Of a stretch of 64,000 nucleotides of DNA, positions 1 to 7,842 are shown piece after piece (the first letter of the stretch is position 1; every line of letters begins with the position of its first letter). Below the pieces are notes generated by a model. The model did no database searches, was not told the DNA's origin, and worked only from the letters and a program-made list of their open reading frames with translations. Source of the DNA: Tumebacillus amylolyticus (lineage in GTDB: Bacteria > Bacillota > Bacilli > Tumebacillales > Tumebacillaceae); NCBI RefSeq assembly GCF_016722965.1, contig NZ_JAEQNB010000005.1, forward strand, positions 1-64,000, in the 5' to 3' direction. Position numbers and translations under genes: made by a program.

Positions 1-216
<216 letters not shown>

Positions 217-261
217 GTTTGGTTCGCTGACTCGAATCGATCTTCATCTATCACTCGTTTA

Positions 262-275
262 GTTTTCAAGGATCA
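262..275 (-). promoter_or_regulatory. boxA-like antitermination element in rrn leader
   Basis: The minus strand reads TGATCCTTGAAAAC about 50 nt before the 16S 5' end. This resembles the boxA-type element (TGxTCTTTGAAAACT) found in Firmicute rRNA leaders and spacers, where the Nus antitermination complex assembles. The call rests on the motif match and its position between promoter and 16S. Confidence 0.6.
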
Positions 276-302
276 ATCGTGTGCCACCGAAGCGGCTCAA
301 TT

Positions 303-332
303 AAGATACCACATTCACAACCAAACAATCAA
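303..332 (-). promoter_or_regulatory. rrn promoter
   Basis: On the minus strand TTGATT (327-332) is separated by 18 nt from TATCTT (303-308). This places transcription start about 80 nt before 16S and upstream of the boxA-like element. It is the best sigma-A match between the tRNA-operon terminator and 16S. Confidence 0.6.
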
Positions 333-376
333 CAACCAGATTCTCTCAGATCGGACATTCAAAAAGTAAAGAGAAG

Positions 377-412
377 AAAAAAGACCTGCATCCCCAAGAG
401 GATACGGGTCTT
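377..412 (-). terminator. Terminator of the five-tRNA operon
   Basis: On the minus strand, a 13-bp stem (AAGACCCGTATCC with AAGACCTGCATCC as partner sequence, including wobble pairs) is followed by a run of six T. It lies 7 nt after the CCA end of tRNA-Ser(CGA) and separates that operon from the rrn promoter. Confidence 0.85.
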
Positions 413-418
413 CTCTTA

Positions 419-510
419 TGGCGGAGAAAGAGGGATTCGAACCCCCGAGACGGTTACCCGCCTACTTGATTTCGAGTCAAGCTCCTTCGACCAAACTCGG
501 ACATTTCTCC
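419..510 (-). tRNA. tRNA-Ser(CGA)
   Basis: Class II tRNA with a long variable arm. The acceptor GGAGAAA pairs with TTTCTCC, the anticodon loop CTCGAAA gives anticodon CGA, and the discriminator G plus CCA are encoded. It is the last gene of the five-tRNA operon. Confidence 0.95.
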
Positions 511-513
511 AGA

Positions 514-589
514 TGGCTCCCCGAGCAAGACTCGAACTTGCGACCATCCGATTAACAGTCGGGCGCTCTACCAACTGAGCTATCGGGGA
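514..589 (-). tRNA. tRNA-Asn(GTT), copy 1
   Basis: Cloverleaf with acceptor TCCCCGA/TCGGGGA, anticodon loop CTGTTAA (anticodon GTT) and encoded CCA. It differs from the second copy at 2130-2205 at one acceptor-stem base. Confidence 0.96.
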
Positions 590-597
590 ATAAAACA

Positions 598-681
598 TGG
601 TGGAGAGAGAAGGATTCGAACCTTCGAAGCTTACGCAACGGATTTACAGTCCGCCCCATTTGGCCACTTTGGTACCTCTCC
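598..681 (-). tRNA. tRNA-Tyr(GTA)
   Basis: Class II tRNA with a moderate variable arm. Acceptor GGAGAGG/TCTCTCC with one G:U pair, anticodon loop CTGTAAA (GTA), encoded CCA. Confidence 0.95.
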
Positions 682-690
682 ATATGAAAC

Positions 691-767
691 TGGTAGCGGC
701 GGAGGGATTCGAACCCCCGACCCTCCGGGTATGAACCGAATGCTCTAGCCAGCTGAGCTACACCGCC
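691..767 (-). tRNA. tRNA-Met(CAT), elongator type
   Basis: Anticodon loop TTCATAC (CAT), acceptor GGCGGTG, encoded CCA. The body closely resembles Bacillus elongator tRNA-Met, not initiator or the lysidine-modified Ile(CAT). The isoacceptor choice is by resemblance. Confidence 0.9.
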
Positions 768-771
768 ACGG

Positions 772-863
772 TGGCGGAGAGAAGGGGATTCGAACCCCTG
801 AGACGGTTTCCCGCCTACACGATTTCCAATCGTGCTCCTTCGACCAAGCTCGGACATCTCTCC
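772..863 (-). tRNA. tRNA-Ser(GGA)
   Basis: Class II tRNA with a long variable arm, acceptor GGAGAGA/TCTCTCC, anticodon loop TTGGAAA (GGA), encoded CCA. First gene of the five-tRNA operon, 46 nt from the promoter -10. Confidence 0.95.
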
Positions 864-908
864 GTGTTTCAGAACCTCTCGTCGTCCACATCAGCGGCGA
901 CAGGAGTA

Positions 909-938
909 ATAATAGCACCCTTTGCCGCATCTAATCAA
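909..938 (-). promoter_or_regulatory. Promoter of the five-tRNA operon
   Basis: On the minus strand TTGATT (933-938), an 18-nt spacer and TATTAT (909-914), followed by TACTCCTGTCGCCGC. The same TGTCGCCGC stretch follows the promoter of the other tRNA operon at about 2501-2509. Confidence 0.7.
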
Positions 939-1095
939 TAGGCTTGTCCAGCCAAAACCCGACAAAAACACCTATTCCCCGCAACCACGATCATCAAACT
1001 CTCTCTTGCGACGAATTTCTACACTTTGTGTATAGAACGGTTTGTCCATATCCCACACTACAGATAGACCTTACACAAAGGCGGGTGCGATCCGA

Positions 1096-1272
1096 ATGAG
1101 CGAGCAGCAACGAGACGAAGGGTTGGAGTTGGAAAAGTCGAATGAAGGCTGGAGAATCAACGCCAGCACCTCCATAACGCTCACCGCCATCACAGCGGTC
1201 ACCCTCATCCTCCTCACCGCAATCTGGGCCACTGTCACCCACCCGGAGACCGTCCTGAAGATGCTTCACTAA
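1096..1272 (+). CDS. Small single-pass membrane protein, unknown
   Basis: 58 residues. A charged N-terminal part (MSEQQRDEGLELEKSNEGW) is followed by one hydrophobic segment (about residues 24-46, rich in Thr, Ile, Leu and Ala) and a short polar tail. The ATG at 1096 is chosen because AAAGGCGGG lies about 10 nt upstream. An upstream in-frame ATG at 1042 has no evident ribosome site. It lies alone on the plus strand between two minus-strand tRNA operons and ends before a bidirectional terminator. I recognise no family; it could be non-coding, but the site, the membrane segment and the terminator favour a real gene. Confidence 0.5.
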   Translation: MSEQQRDEGLELEKSNEGWRINASTSITLTAITAVTLILLTAIWATVTHPETVLKMLH

Positions 1273-1322
1273 TCCCCGCACCCCATCGGACCAGCAGACG
1301 CAGCAATAGATACAGAAACAGC

Positions 1323-1356
1323 AAAAAGCCCGATCTCAAATTGAGATCGGGCTTTT
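1323..1356. terminator. Bidirectional terminator (small ORF / 5S rRNA)
   Basis: A perfect 16-bp stem (AAAAGCCCGATCTCAA, one-base loop, TTGAGATCGGGCTTTT) with A and T tracts built into its ends. It can serve the 58-codon ORF on plus and the tRNA-5S transcript on minus. Confidence 0.9.
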
Positions 1357-1361
1357 CTCGT

Positions 1362-1478
1362 GCCTCGCGACGTCCTACTCTCCCGGGACCCTGCGGTCCA
1401 AGTACCATCGGCGCTGGAAAGCTTAACTTCTGTGTTCGGGATGGGAACAGGTGTGACCTTTCCGCCATCATCACGAGA
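1362..1478 (-). rRNA. rrf: 5S rRNA at the end of a tRNA operon
   Basis: The minus strand carries a full 5S sequence, including the conserved CCGAACACAGAAGTTAAGC stretch and the complementary termini. It follows tRNA-Ile(GAT) by about 13 nt with no 16S or 23S gene in the operon, whose own promoter is at 2510-2538. Exact ends are approximate. Confidence 0.95.
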
Positions 1479-1491
1479 CTTATGAAACGAA

Positions 1492-1568
1492 TGGTGGGCC
1501 CAAGAAGATTCGAACTTCCGACCTCACGATTATCAGTCGTGCGCTCTAGCCAACTGAGCTATGGGCCC
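1492..1568 (-). tRNA. tRNA-Ile(GAT)
   Basis: Acceptor GGGCCCA/TGGGCCC, anticodon loop CTGATAA (GAT), encoded CCA. Immediately precedes the 5S gene. Confidence 0.96.
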
Positions 1569-1582
1569 ATTTATTGAAAAAA

Positions 1583-1657
1583 TGGAGCGGAAGACGGGAT
1601 TCGAACCCGCGACCCTCGCCTTGGCAAGGCGATGCTCTACCCCTGAGCCACTTCCGC
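1583..1657 (-). tRNA. tRNA-Gly(GCC)
   Basis: Acceptor GCGGAAG/CTTCCGC, anticodon loop TTGCCAA (GCC), encoded CCA. A 61-nt GC-rich spacer separates it from tRNA-Phe, longer than the others in the operon. Confidence 0.96.
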
Positions 1658-1718
1658 GAGCAGGATGCGAGCGTCCCACGTTGCGGCCTGGACGGCCGCG
1701 CTTGTAGTGGGGCTACTA

Positions 1719-1794
1719 TGGTGGCTCGGGACGGAGTCGAACCGCCGACACGTGGATTTTCAGTCCACTGCTCTACCAACTGAGCTACCGAGCC
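1719..1794 (-). tRNA. tRNA-Phe(GAA)
   Basis: Acceptor GGCTCGG/CCGAGCC, anticodon loop CTGAAAA (GAA), encoded CCA. Confidence 0.96.
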
Positions 1795-1798
1795 AAAA

Positions 1799-1875
1799 TG
1801 GCGGAGCTGACGGGATTCGAACCCGCGGTCTTCCGCGTGACAGGCGGACATGTTAGGCCACTACACCACAGCTCC
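1799..1875 (-). tRNA. tRNA-Asp(GTC)
   Basis: Acceptor GGAGCTG/CAGCTCC, anticodon loop CTGTCAC (GTC), discriminator G, encoded CCA. Confidence 0.96.
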
Positions 1876-1884
1876 GTATGAAAA

Positions 1885-1960
1885 TGGTGGAGGTTGACGG
1901 GATCGAACCGCCGACCCTCTGCTTGTAAGGCAGATGCTCTCCCAGCTGAGCTAAACCTCC
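1885..1960 (-). tRNA. tRNA-Val(TAC)
   Basis: Acceptor GGAGGTT/AACCTCC, anticodon loop CTTACAA (TAC), encoded CCA. Confidence 0.96.
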
Positions 1961-1966
1961 AACTCT

Positions 1967-2043
1967 TGGTGACCCGTACGGGATTCGAACCCGTGAATGC
2001 CGCCTTGAAAGGGCGGTGAGTTAAGCCGCTTCTCCAACGGGCC
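1967..2043 (-). tRNA. tRNA-Glu(TTC)
   Basis: Acceptor GGCCCGT/ACGGGTC with one G:U pair, anticodon loop CTTTCAA (TTC), encoded CCA. Confidence 0.94.
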
Positions 2044-2050
2044 AAACAAA

Positions 2051-2126
2051 TGGTGCCTTTTACCGGAATCGAACCGATGACCTCATCCTTACCATGGATG
2101 CGCTCTACCTACTGAGCTAAAAAGGC
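2051..2126 (-). tRNA. tRNA-Thr(GGT)
   Basis: Acceptor GCCTTTT/AAAAGGC, anticodon loop ATGGTAA (GGT), encoded CCA. Confidence 0.95.
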
Positions 2127-2129
2127 AAA

Positions 2130-2205
2130 TGGCTCCCCGAGCAAGACTCGAACTTGCGACCATCCGATTAACAGTCGGGCGCTCTACCAACTGAGCTATC
2201 GAGGA
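2130..2205 (-). tRNA. tRNA-Asn(GTT), copy 2
   Basis: Identical to the copy at 514-589 except for one acceptor base (TCCTCGA instead of TCCCCGA), which turns a C:G pair into U:G. Anticodon GTT, encoded CCA. Confidence 0.95.
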
Positions 2206-2210
2206 ACAAA

Positions 2211-2286
2211 TGGTGGAGAATAGCGGATTCGAACCGCTGACCCCCTGCTTGCAAGGCAGGTGCTCTACCAACTGAGCTAATCCCCC
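2211..2286 (-). tRNA. tRNA-Ala(TGC)
   Basis: Anticodon loop CTTGCAA (TGC). Acceptor GGGGGAT/ATTCTCC has a G3:U70 pair, the alanine identity element, plus a second G:U. CCA is encoded. Confidence 0.96.
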
Positions 2287-2296
2287 AAGAAGTAAA

Positions 2297-2373
2297 TGGC
2301 GCGCCCTGAGAGATTCGAACTCCCGGCCTTTTGATTCGTAGTCAAACGCTCTATCCAGCTGAGCTAAGGGCGC
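2297..2373 (-). tRNA. tRNA-Arg(ACG)
   Basis: Acceptor GCGCCCT/AGGGCGC, anticodon loop CTACGAA (ACG, read as ICG after editing in bacteria), discriminator G, encoded CCA. Confidence 0.95.
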
Positions 2374-2390
2374 ATCATGAAGTTGAAATA

Positions 2391-2466
2391 TGGTGAGCCA
2401 TGAAGGACTTGAACCTTCGACACCCTGATTAAAAGTCAGGTGCTCTACCAACTGAGCTAATGGCTC
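2391..2466 (-). tRNA. tRNA-Lys(TTT)
   Basis: Acceptor GAGCCAT/ATGGCTC, anticodon loop CTTTTAA (TTT), encoded CCA. First tRNA of the eleven-tRNA/5S operon. Confidence 0.96.
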
Positions 2467-2509
2467 ATGTTCTCACCATCGTGCCGTGTACCTCGCGGCG
2501 ACAAGAGTT

Positions 2510-2538
2510 AATATAACACACCCTCCCGAACCTCTCAA
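2510..2538 (-). promoter_or_regulatory. Promoter of the eleven-tRNA/5S operon
   Basis: On the minus strand TTGAGA (2533-2538), a 17-nt spacer and TATATT (2510-2515). Just downstream is CTCTTGTCGCCGCG, which shares TGTCGCCGC with the other tRNA-operon leader. Confidence 0.8.
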
Positions 2539-2640
2539 CAGCATAATACAAGCAAATAAGGCAACCTGCCCAAACCAACTCCCCTACTCTATCAATATCA
2601 CCCGATATCACGCAGCACTCGCCAGATTCCTAGAATCCAT

Positions 2641-2667
2641 AAAAAAGGACTCCCATACAGGGAGTCC
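2641..2667 (-). terminator. ftsZ terminator
   Basis: On the minus strand GGACTCCC, a five-base loop and GGGAGTCC are followed by TTTTTT, 8 nt after the ftsZ stop. It closes the dcw cluster. Confidence 0.92.
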
Positions 2668-2674
2668 TCTCGAA

Positions 2675-3745
2675 TTAGCGGTTGTTACGGCGCAGGAACG
2701 CCGGGATGTCGAGGTTGTCCGAGGAAGCAGTGTTGCCCCCGAACGGCTTGATATCCATCTTGTTGAGCGGTTTCTGAGCCGGCGGACGCTCCTTGTGCTC
2801 GAAGCCCGTCGCGATCACGGTGACGATGATCTCGTCCTTGAGGTCCGGGTTGATGACCGCACCAAAGATCATGTTCACTTCCGGGTCAGCTGCCGAAGAA
2901 ACGATATCAGCCGCTTCGTTGACTTCGAACAGAGACAGGTTGTTGCCGCCTGCGATGTGCATCAGCACGCCACGTGCGCCGTCGATCGAAGTTTCAAGCA
3001 ACGGCGAGCAGATTGCTTTCTTGGCCGCTTCTGCTGCACGGTTCTCGCCGGTGTGTACACCGATCCCCATAAGGGCCGATCCACGCTCGGTCATGATCGT
3101 TTTGACGTCTGCAAAGTCGACGTTGATCAAGCCCGGTACCGCGATCAGGTCGGAGATCCCCTGGACACCCTGACGGAGAACGTTGTCCGCTTCACGGAAC
3201 GCTTCCAGCATCGGGGTGTTTTTGTCTACGATCTCCAACAGACGGTCATTCGGGATGACGATCAGCGTATCGACTTTTTCCTTGAGGGACGCAATGCCGT
3301 TCTCAGCTTGGCCCATACGACGACGACCTTCGAACGTGAAAGGCTTGGTGACAACGCCGACGGTCAGCGCGCCAAGTTCCTTCGCGATCTCAGCAACGAC
3401 CGGAGCAGCACCCGTACCGGTACCGCCACCCATGCCCGCAGTGACGAAGACCATGTCTGCACCACGCAACGCGTTTGCGATCTGTTCACGGCTCTCTTCG
3501 GCTGCTTTCTTCCCGATATCCGGGTTAGCGCCAGCGCCAAGTCCACGGGTCAGTTTCTCACCGATCTGGAGGCGGTGCTCCGCCTTGGAGAGGTGAAGTG
3601 CTTGAGCGTCGGTGTTGACGGTGATGAATTCTACACCCTTGATGCCCGCTTCAATCATTCGGTTTACCGCGTTGCAACCGCCGCCGCCGCATCCGATGAC
3701 CTTAATCTGAGCAAAGGCCTCTATATCAAAATCAAACTCCAACAT
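2675..3745 (-). CDS. ftsZ: Cell division GTPase FtsZ
   Basis: Tubulin-like GTPase that polymerises into the cytokinetic Z ring under the membrane. The 356 residues show the tubulin signature GGGTGTG (in [12 protein letters not shown], about residue 105), the N-terminal nucleotide loop ([13 protein letters not shown]) and a C-terminal DIPAFLRR tail that binds FtsA and other partners. The start ATG is preceded by an AAGGAGG-type site. The variable linker before the tail is short compared with B. subtilis FtsZ (about 380 residues). Last gene of the dcw cluster, 33 nt after ftsA, followed by a strong terminator. Confidence 0.98.
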   Translation of the reverse strand: MLEFDFDIEAFAQIKVIGCGGGGCNAVNRMIEAGIKGVEFITVNTDAQALHLSKAEHRLQIGEKLTRGLGAGANPDIGKKAAEESREQIANALRGADMVFVTAGMGGGTGTGAAPVVAEIAKELGALTVGVVTKPFTFEGRRRMGQAENGIASLKEKVDTLIVIPNDRLLEIVDKNTPMLEAFREADNVLRQGVQGISDLIAVPGLINVDFADVKTIMTERGSALMGIGVHTGENRAAEAAKKAICSPLLETSIDGARGVLMHIAGGNNLSLFEVNEAADIVSSAADPEVNMIFGAVINPDLKDEIIVTVIATGFEHKERPPAQKPLNKMDIKPFGGNTASSDNLDIPAFLRRNNR

Positions 3746-3778
3746 AAACCTTGATCCTCCTTAAACGTACCCTGTCTC

Positions 3779-5023
3779 TTAGACGAATTCGCTGAACCAG
3801 CTCTTGATGCGGTCGACGAGGCCACCGCCGCCCGTGTTGCCGCCACCACCATTGGTTTGCTTGCGGCGCGGTGCAGACTGGGCTTCCGGCTTCCGGGTGA
3901 TGTTGCGGCCAACGTATTTGATGATGCCCACCCCGTTGACGAAGGACGTGTCCTTCACTCCGAGGTAGTCAGGAATGGCAACGCGAACGTTCGCATCCAA
4001 CTCATATTCACCAAGCTTGTCCACGCTCGGGATCGCCGCGACGCCGCCCGTGAGGACGTAGCCGCCCGGCATGTCCTTGAAGCCCATACGTTCGACTTCT
4101 TGGCGTACCATCTGAAAGATCTCCTGCATGCGCGGCTCGATGATATTCGAAAGATCGACTTGGTTGAATTCCTTGTCCACATTGCTGCCGACGCGGGAGA
4201 CTTTGAATGTCTCCTCTTGGTTGGCCGCCGAGACCAAAGCACAACCGTGGCGCACCTTGACGCGTTCCGCGACGTCGGTCTGCGTGCGCAGTCCGATGCC
4301 GATGTCATTGGTGACATGGTCACCGCCGACCGGAAGCACGCCGGTTGCTTCCAATATACCGTTCTTGAAAACCGATATGGTCGTCTGGCCGGCGCCGATA
4401 TCGACGAGCCCGACACCGAGCTTGCGCTCGTCGCTGGTAAGTGCGATCGTGCTCGCCGCCAGCGGCGACAAGACGAGCCCCGCAATCTGTACACCTGCGC
4501 GCTCCACACAGCGCATCAGGTTGTGAATGACCGTGCGGGAACCGGTGATGATGTATGCTTCCACTTCCAAGCGAACCCCGATCATGCCACGCGGATCCGC
4601 GATTTCATCCAAACCGTCAACGATGTACATCTTCGGCACAACGTCGATAATCTCACGCTCCGGCGGCAATGCGATCACGCGCGAAGCTTGTAAGACGCGA
4701 TCTATATCCTCCTCACCGATCTCGCGATTCGGTGAATTGACAGCTACGACGCCTCGGCTGGACTGAAGGGAAATGTGGTTGCCGGAGATGCCGACATATG
4801 CAGAAGCGATCTCGATACCTACCATGCGTTCAGCATGATCGATGGCGGAGCGGATCGACTGTACGGTCTTGTCTATGTCAACGATTGCACCTTTACGGAT
4901 TCCATCGCCTTCAGCAGAACCGACGCCTATAATTTGGATGCCCGTGCCACTCATTTCACCAATGATGGCTCGCACTTTGGATGTTCCTATGTCTAAGCTG
5001 ACGATGATGTCGCCGTTTGTCAA
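3779..5023 (-). CDS. ftsA: Cell division protein FtsA
   Basis: Actin-like ATPase that tethers FtsZ filaments to the membrane and recruits later divisome proteins. The 414 residues contain the phosphate-1 loop (VSLDIGTSKVRAII), the SHS2/1C region and a phosphate-2 motif (VGLVDIGAGQTTISVF). A Gly-rich linker (NGGGGNTGGGG) precedes a C-terminal amphipathic helix (GLVDRIKSWFSEFV), the usual membrane-targeting sequence. It precedes ftsZ by 33 nt and follows sbp by about 97 nt. Length and domain order are normal. Confidence 0.97.
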   Translation of the reverse strand: MTNGDIIVSLDIGTSKVRAIIGEMSGTGIQIIGVGSAEGDGIRKGAIVDIDKTVQSIRSAIDHAERMVGIEIASAYVGISGNHISLQSSRGVVAVNSPNREIGEEDIDRVLQASRVIALPPEREIIDVVPKMYIVDGLDEIADPRGMIGVRLEVEAYIITGSRTVIHNLMRCVERAGVQIAGLVLSPLAASTIALTSDERKLGVGLVDIGAGQTTISVFKNGILEATGVLPVGGDHVTNDIGIGLRTQTDVAERVKVRHGCALVSAANQEETFKVSRVGSNVDKEFNQVDLSNIIEPRMQEIFQMVRQEVERMGFKDMPGGYVLTGGVAAIPSVDKLGEYELDANVRVAIPDYLGVKDTSFVNGVGIIKYVGRNITRKPEAQSAPRRKQTNGGGGNTGGGGLVDRIKSWFSEFV

Positions 5024-5120
5024 GCCGTGGCACCTCCCTGTTTCATTGCAAAAGCCAGATGTTGATCAGTTCTTAAATTCAACACGGGGCGTGAATTCCC
5101 TCTTTTTCGGGATAAGTTTT

Positions 5121-5477
5121 TCAACTATTTTTCTCTTGGGAGCGGGATCGGTTGACAATCAGACGGCGGATCGAAGCGAGGTTGTTGAACAAGCGTACCC
5201 CGAACGCAAACACAGCCGCCAAGTACAGATCCACACCCAATTGAACCCCGATAAAGGCCAAAAGAGCTGCCAGCAACGTGTTAAAAAAGAACCCGCTGAT
5301 GAACACTGAGCTGTCGAAATGTTTCTCCAAACTCGCACGAATCCCGCCAAAAACGGTATCCAACGCTGCGAGAATGGCAATGGAGAGATAAGAGCTGTAC
5401 TGCAACGGGATGTAGAGGTTGAACGAGAACCCGAGCAGGACGCCGAGCACAAGTCCGAAGACCGGAATCCAAATCAT
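5121..5477 (-). CDS. sbp: Small basic protein Sbp (DUF1290)
   Basis: 118-residue integral membrane protein with three or four hydrophobic segments and a basic C-terminal end (IRRLIVNRSRSQEKNS). It matches the DUF1290 small basic protein always found between the DUF881 genes and ftsA in Bacillus dcw clusters. The molecular function is not established. Its ATG overlaps the 3' end of the upstream DUF881 gene by 4 nt, implying translational coupling. The family call rests on context plus the MIWIPVFGLVLGVLLG start. Confidence 0.9.
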   Translation of the reverse strand: MIWIPVFGLVLGVLLGFSFNLYIPLQYSSYLSIAILAALDTVFGGIRASLEKHFDSSVFISGFFFNTLLAALLAFIGVQLGVDLYLAAVFAFGVRLFNNLASIRRLIVNRSRSQEKNS

Positions 5478-6199
5478 AGTTTTTTATCTCCTTCAGGTTG
5501 GGCATACTTGAATTCGACGGGCGCATCATACGCCGGGATGGTCAGGCTGCCGTTGGTGACGTCGGTGATTTTGAAGTCTTTCCCCATCTCGCGGAAGAAC
5601 TGCGGGAACAAGTTCATCCCGATCTTCATCTGCTCTATGTTCCCGACCGCTTTGATCGTGATCGACTTCGGGTTGATCATCACGGCGTTGACTTGCAGAT
5701 TGTTCATGGAGATGGAACGGATCGAAGACAGTGAGATGATCCGATGGTTCTCTACAGAGATCGCCTGTGCGTCATTGCCGTTGAGGTAATTGATCAGTTG
5801 GTACAAGTAATAGTCAAGAGACGCGGCCTTGCTCGGGTCGCCCCCGGCTGCAATCGCGTCGAAGGAATCCTCGATGGTGATGATGATTCCGTTGCCCTTG
5901 AGCGGTTTCACGCCGGCGAGCCCCTTGATTTTGTCGAGGTCGTCTGCCATCGCCTTGGCCAATTCCTCGCGGTTACCTTGTTTGTTTTGATACGTGTTCA
6001 CCTGTTGCTCCAGACGATCGATCTCGCTGTTGTAAAACTTCTGGCGATCCTTCTCCGTCGCGAGCTCGGCGTTCAGCTGGACATTGTCCACCACGTTGTT
6101 GTCCTCGCGCGGACGATGCACGGTGGAAAACTGGACGGTCAGCATGCTGCCAAGTAGGAAGCTGACCAGGAACAAACTGACCTTGTGCTTGGTTTGCAT
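5474..6199 (-). CDS. ylxX: DUF881 protein, second copy (YlxX-like)
   Basis: 241 residues: an N-terminal membrane anchor (about residues 7-27), a coiled-coil (about 35-75, RLEQQVNTYQNKQGNREEL) and a DUF881 domain. It is presumably extracytoplasmic. DUF881 proteins sit between divIB and ftsA in Bacilli and are thought to accompany cell division or wall assembly, but no enzymatic activity is established. It is a diverged paralogue of the gene directly upstream, 10 nt away, and overlaps sbp by 4 nt. Confidence 0.88.
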   Translation of the reverse strand: MQTKHKVSLFLVSFLLGSMLTVQFSTVHRPREDNNVVDNVQLNAELATEKDRQKFYNSEIDRLEQQVNTYQNKQGNREELAKAMADDLDKIKGLAGVKPLKGNGIIITIEDSFDAIAAGGDPSKAASLDYYLYQLINYLNGNDAQAISVENHRIISLSSIRSISMNNLQVNAVMINPKSITIKAVGNIEQMKIGMNLFPQFFREMGKDFKITDVTNGSLTIPAYDAPVEFKYAQPEGDKKL

Positions 6200-6209
6200 G
6201 TCAACCCTC

Positions 6210-6959
6210 CTATTTCTTCATCCCGTTGAAGTCGCCCGCATACCCCGGAATGGTAACGGTAGGGCTTTGCTTCGGCGGCGTGATCGTCAGATAGCGGCCG
6301 TTCTCCGGGCGGGTGAGCAACTCGATGACCCCGCCTCGTGTTTCCAGGGCATTGATCATGTTCTTCGGGTCCCCGATGGCGGTGAACACAAACGGCGTGG
6401 TGATACGCTGGTTGTTGACTTTAACCATTGTGCCGATGCAGACGATGCCCGTGGTCGTCGTAATGCGCTGCCCGTTGATCGAAACCGCTTCGGCTCCGGC
6501 GATGAACAGCTCGTTGACGAGCATGCGCAGGTCGGAGTCATGAGTGATGTAGAGCAGGACGTCCTTGTCCGCGGGGATGTCTTTTTTGTTGTCATCGACG
6601 GTGAACGTGATCCCCGGGCCTTTGACGGCAAGCAACCCGGACATGATCTTGTACTTGGTCAAATCGTCGCGAATCTCCGGGGCGAGGTTCTGGTCCACAT
6701 CGCCCGCTTGCTTCTCCAAGCCGTGCAACGTTTTATTGAGCTTCTCGATCTCTTCTTCCAACCCTTTGTTCTCATCCTTGATCCGATTGAGTTGGTCGGC
6801 GGTGTACTGAGCCTTGGGATCGATCGTCGGCAGTTTTGCTTGTGCATCGGCTGTGACGCGCATGTTCTTGTATTGCATCGAGAGCATCAGTCCGAGAATG
6901 ACAGAGATCATCGTCAGTGAGACGGTCAGGCGCAACCGTTTGTCAGGTTTGAACGGCAT
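6210..6959 (-). CDS. ylxW: DUF881 protein, first copy (YlxW-like)
   Basis: 249 residues with an N-terminal transmembrane anchor (LTVSLTMISVILGLMLSMQ), a coiled-coil (about residues 50-85, EENKGLEEEIEKL-type heptads) and a DUF881 domain containing a GITFTVDD segment and ING-QRITTTTGI. The ATG at 6959 lies 2 nt past the divIB stop with GAAGGAAGGGG as ribosome site. A longer frame from 7148 would overlap divIB and is not used. It forms a tandem paralogous pair with the next gene. Confidence 0.88.
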   Translation of the reverse strand: MPFKPDKRLRLTVSLTMISVILGLMLSMQYKNMRVTADAQAKLPTIDPKAQYTADQLNRIKDENKGLEEEIEKLNKTLHGLEKQAGDVDQNLAPEIRDDLTKYKIMSGLLAVKGPGITFTVDDNKKDIPADKDVLLYITHDSDLRMLVNELFIAGAEAVSINGQRITTTTGIVCIGTMVKVNNQRITTPFVFTAIGDPKNMINALETRGGVIELLTRPENGRYLTITPPKQSPTVTIPGYAGDFNGMKK

Positions 6960-6961
6960 CT

Positions 6962-7753
6962 CTACTCCCCTTCCTTCTTCGCAGTCGATTTGTACTCTTG
7001 TAAATAGTTCGATTCCAGCAAGTTGAGTACGCCCGGCGGCGTGTCGGCCGGGAGCGAGTTCCGGAACTTCTGGTAAGCGTTCATCTTGACCGCAAACTGC
7101 AACTCCGGCACGCGAACTTCGAACTTGTCCCGCATGAAGACCTGCCACGGCCCTTTCGCCGGAATTCGCACTTCGGAGATCTGATCGAGCGTGTTGCGCT
7201 CAACTTCGGGAATTTGTTTCGCCAAAGCCTGCACGTTGGCATCTTGAACCACTTCTCCCGCCTTGATCGGCGGCAGGTTCTCCATCGTGATCAGCGGCAT
7301 CGAATCACTCGGTTTCGTCGTCTTCTCAAGCACCGTACCGTCTTGCAAGATGCTGTAGAAGCCGTCCTGTCCGACAAGCGTCCCGGAAACGGCCTTCTCT
7401 GCGACGGCGATTACGACGTTGCCTGTCCACGACACTTGGATATCGGCCGTCTGCACCACCGGGTACGCCTTGAGGATGGCATCGGCGGCCTTCGTCTCCG
7501 AGATGCGCCAGAAGCTCATGCCTTTTGTGATCCCGGACGCGCGCACGATCTCTTCGTAACGGATCGCATGGTTGCCCTTCACGTCGATGGTCGTGACCGC
7601 CGACAGAGGGGATTGCAAAAAGCCAGCCACTAAGAGGAGTACGAAAAACACGACAACAAAAAGCAGCGCCTTCCAATTCGGGCGGCGCTTGCGGGTCGGC
7701 TCTGCGGTCTTGGCGGTGTAGGTCTCGGCGATAGTGGAGGGCGTTTCGTGCAT
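6962..7753 (-). CDS. divIB: Cell division protein DivIB/FtsQ
   Basis: Bitopic divisome protein of 263 residues: a short cytoplasmic tail rich in Lys and Arg, one transmembrane helix (about 29-47), a POTRA domain (SPLSAVTTIDVKGNHAIRYEEIVRASGI) and the beta domain. With DivIC and FtsL it forms the subcomplex that stabilises PBP2B at the septum. The start has an AAAGGAGC site. Its 5' leader contains its own promoter candidate and a hairpin with a T run, so its expression may be uncoupled from murB-murA upstream. Confidence 0.95.
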   Translation of the reverse strand: MHETPSTIAETYTAKTAEPTRKRRPNWKALLFVVVFFVLLLVAGFLQSPLSAVTTIDVKGNHAIRYEEIVRASGITKGMSFWRISETKAADAILKAYPVVQTADIQVSWTGNVVIAVAEKAVSGTLVGQDGFYSILQDGTVLEKTTKPSDSMPLITMENLPPIKAGEVVQDANVQALAKQIPEVERNTLDQISEVRIPAKGPWQVFMRDKFEVRVPELQFAVKMNAYQKFRNSLPADTPPGVLNLLESNYLQEYKSTAKKEGE

Positions 7754-7777
7754 GATAACAGACCTGCTCCTTTGCGT

Positions 7778-7815
7778 AAAAAAAATCGAACGGCATATAC
7801 TTTTGATATATGCCG
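7778..7815 (-). terminator. Terminator or attenuator hairpin in front of divIB
   Basis: On the minus strand a perfect 9-bp stem, CGGCATATA with TATATGCCG around a 7-base loop, then TTCGA and eight T. It lies 25 nt before the divIB start. It can end murB-murA transcription, but a strong promoter candidate sits upstream of it too, so transcripts made there must also pass it. Confidence 0.75.
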
Positions 7816-7842
7816 CCGTTGTAAGTCTAGGGGTTTGCCCTC

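Noticed and set aside
2486-3754. 422-codon plus-strand frame across ftsZ
   Set aside because: Antisense shadow of ftsZ in GC-rich DNA; Arg/Asp/His-rich composition, no ribosome site, starts inside the tRNA promoter region.
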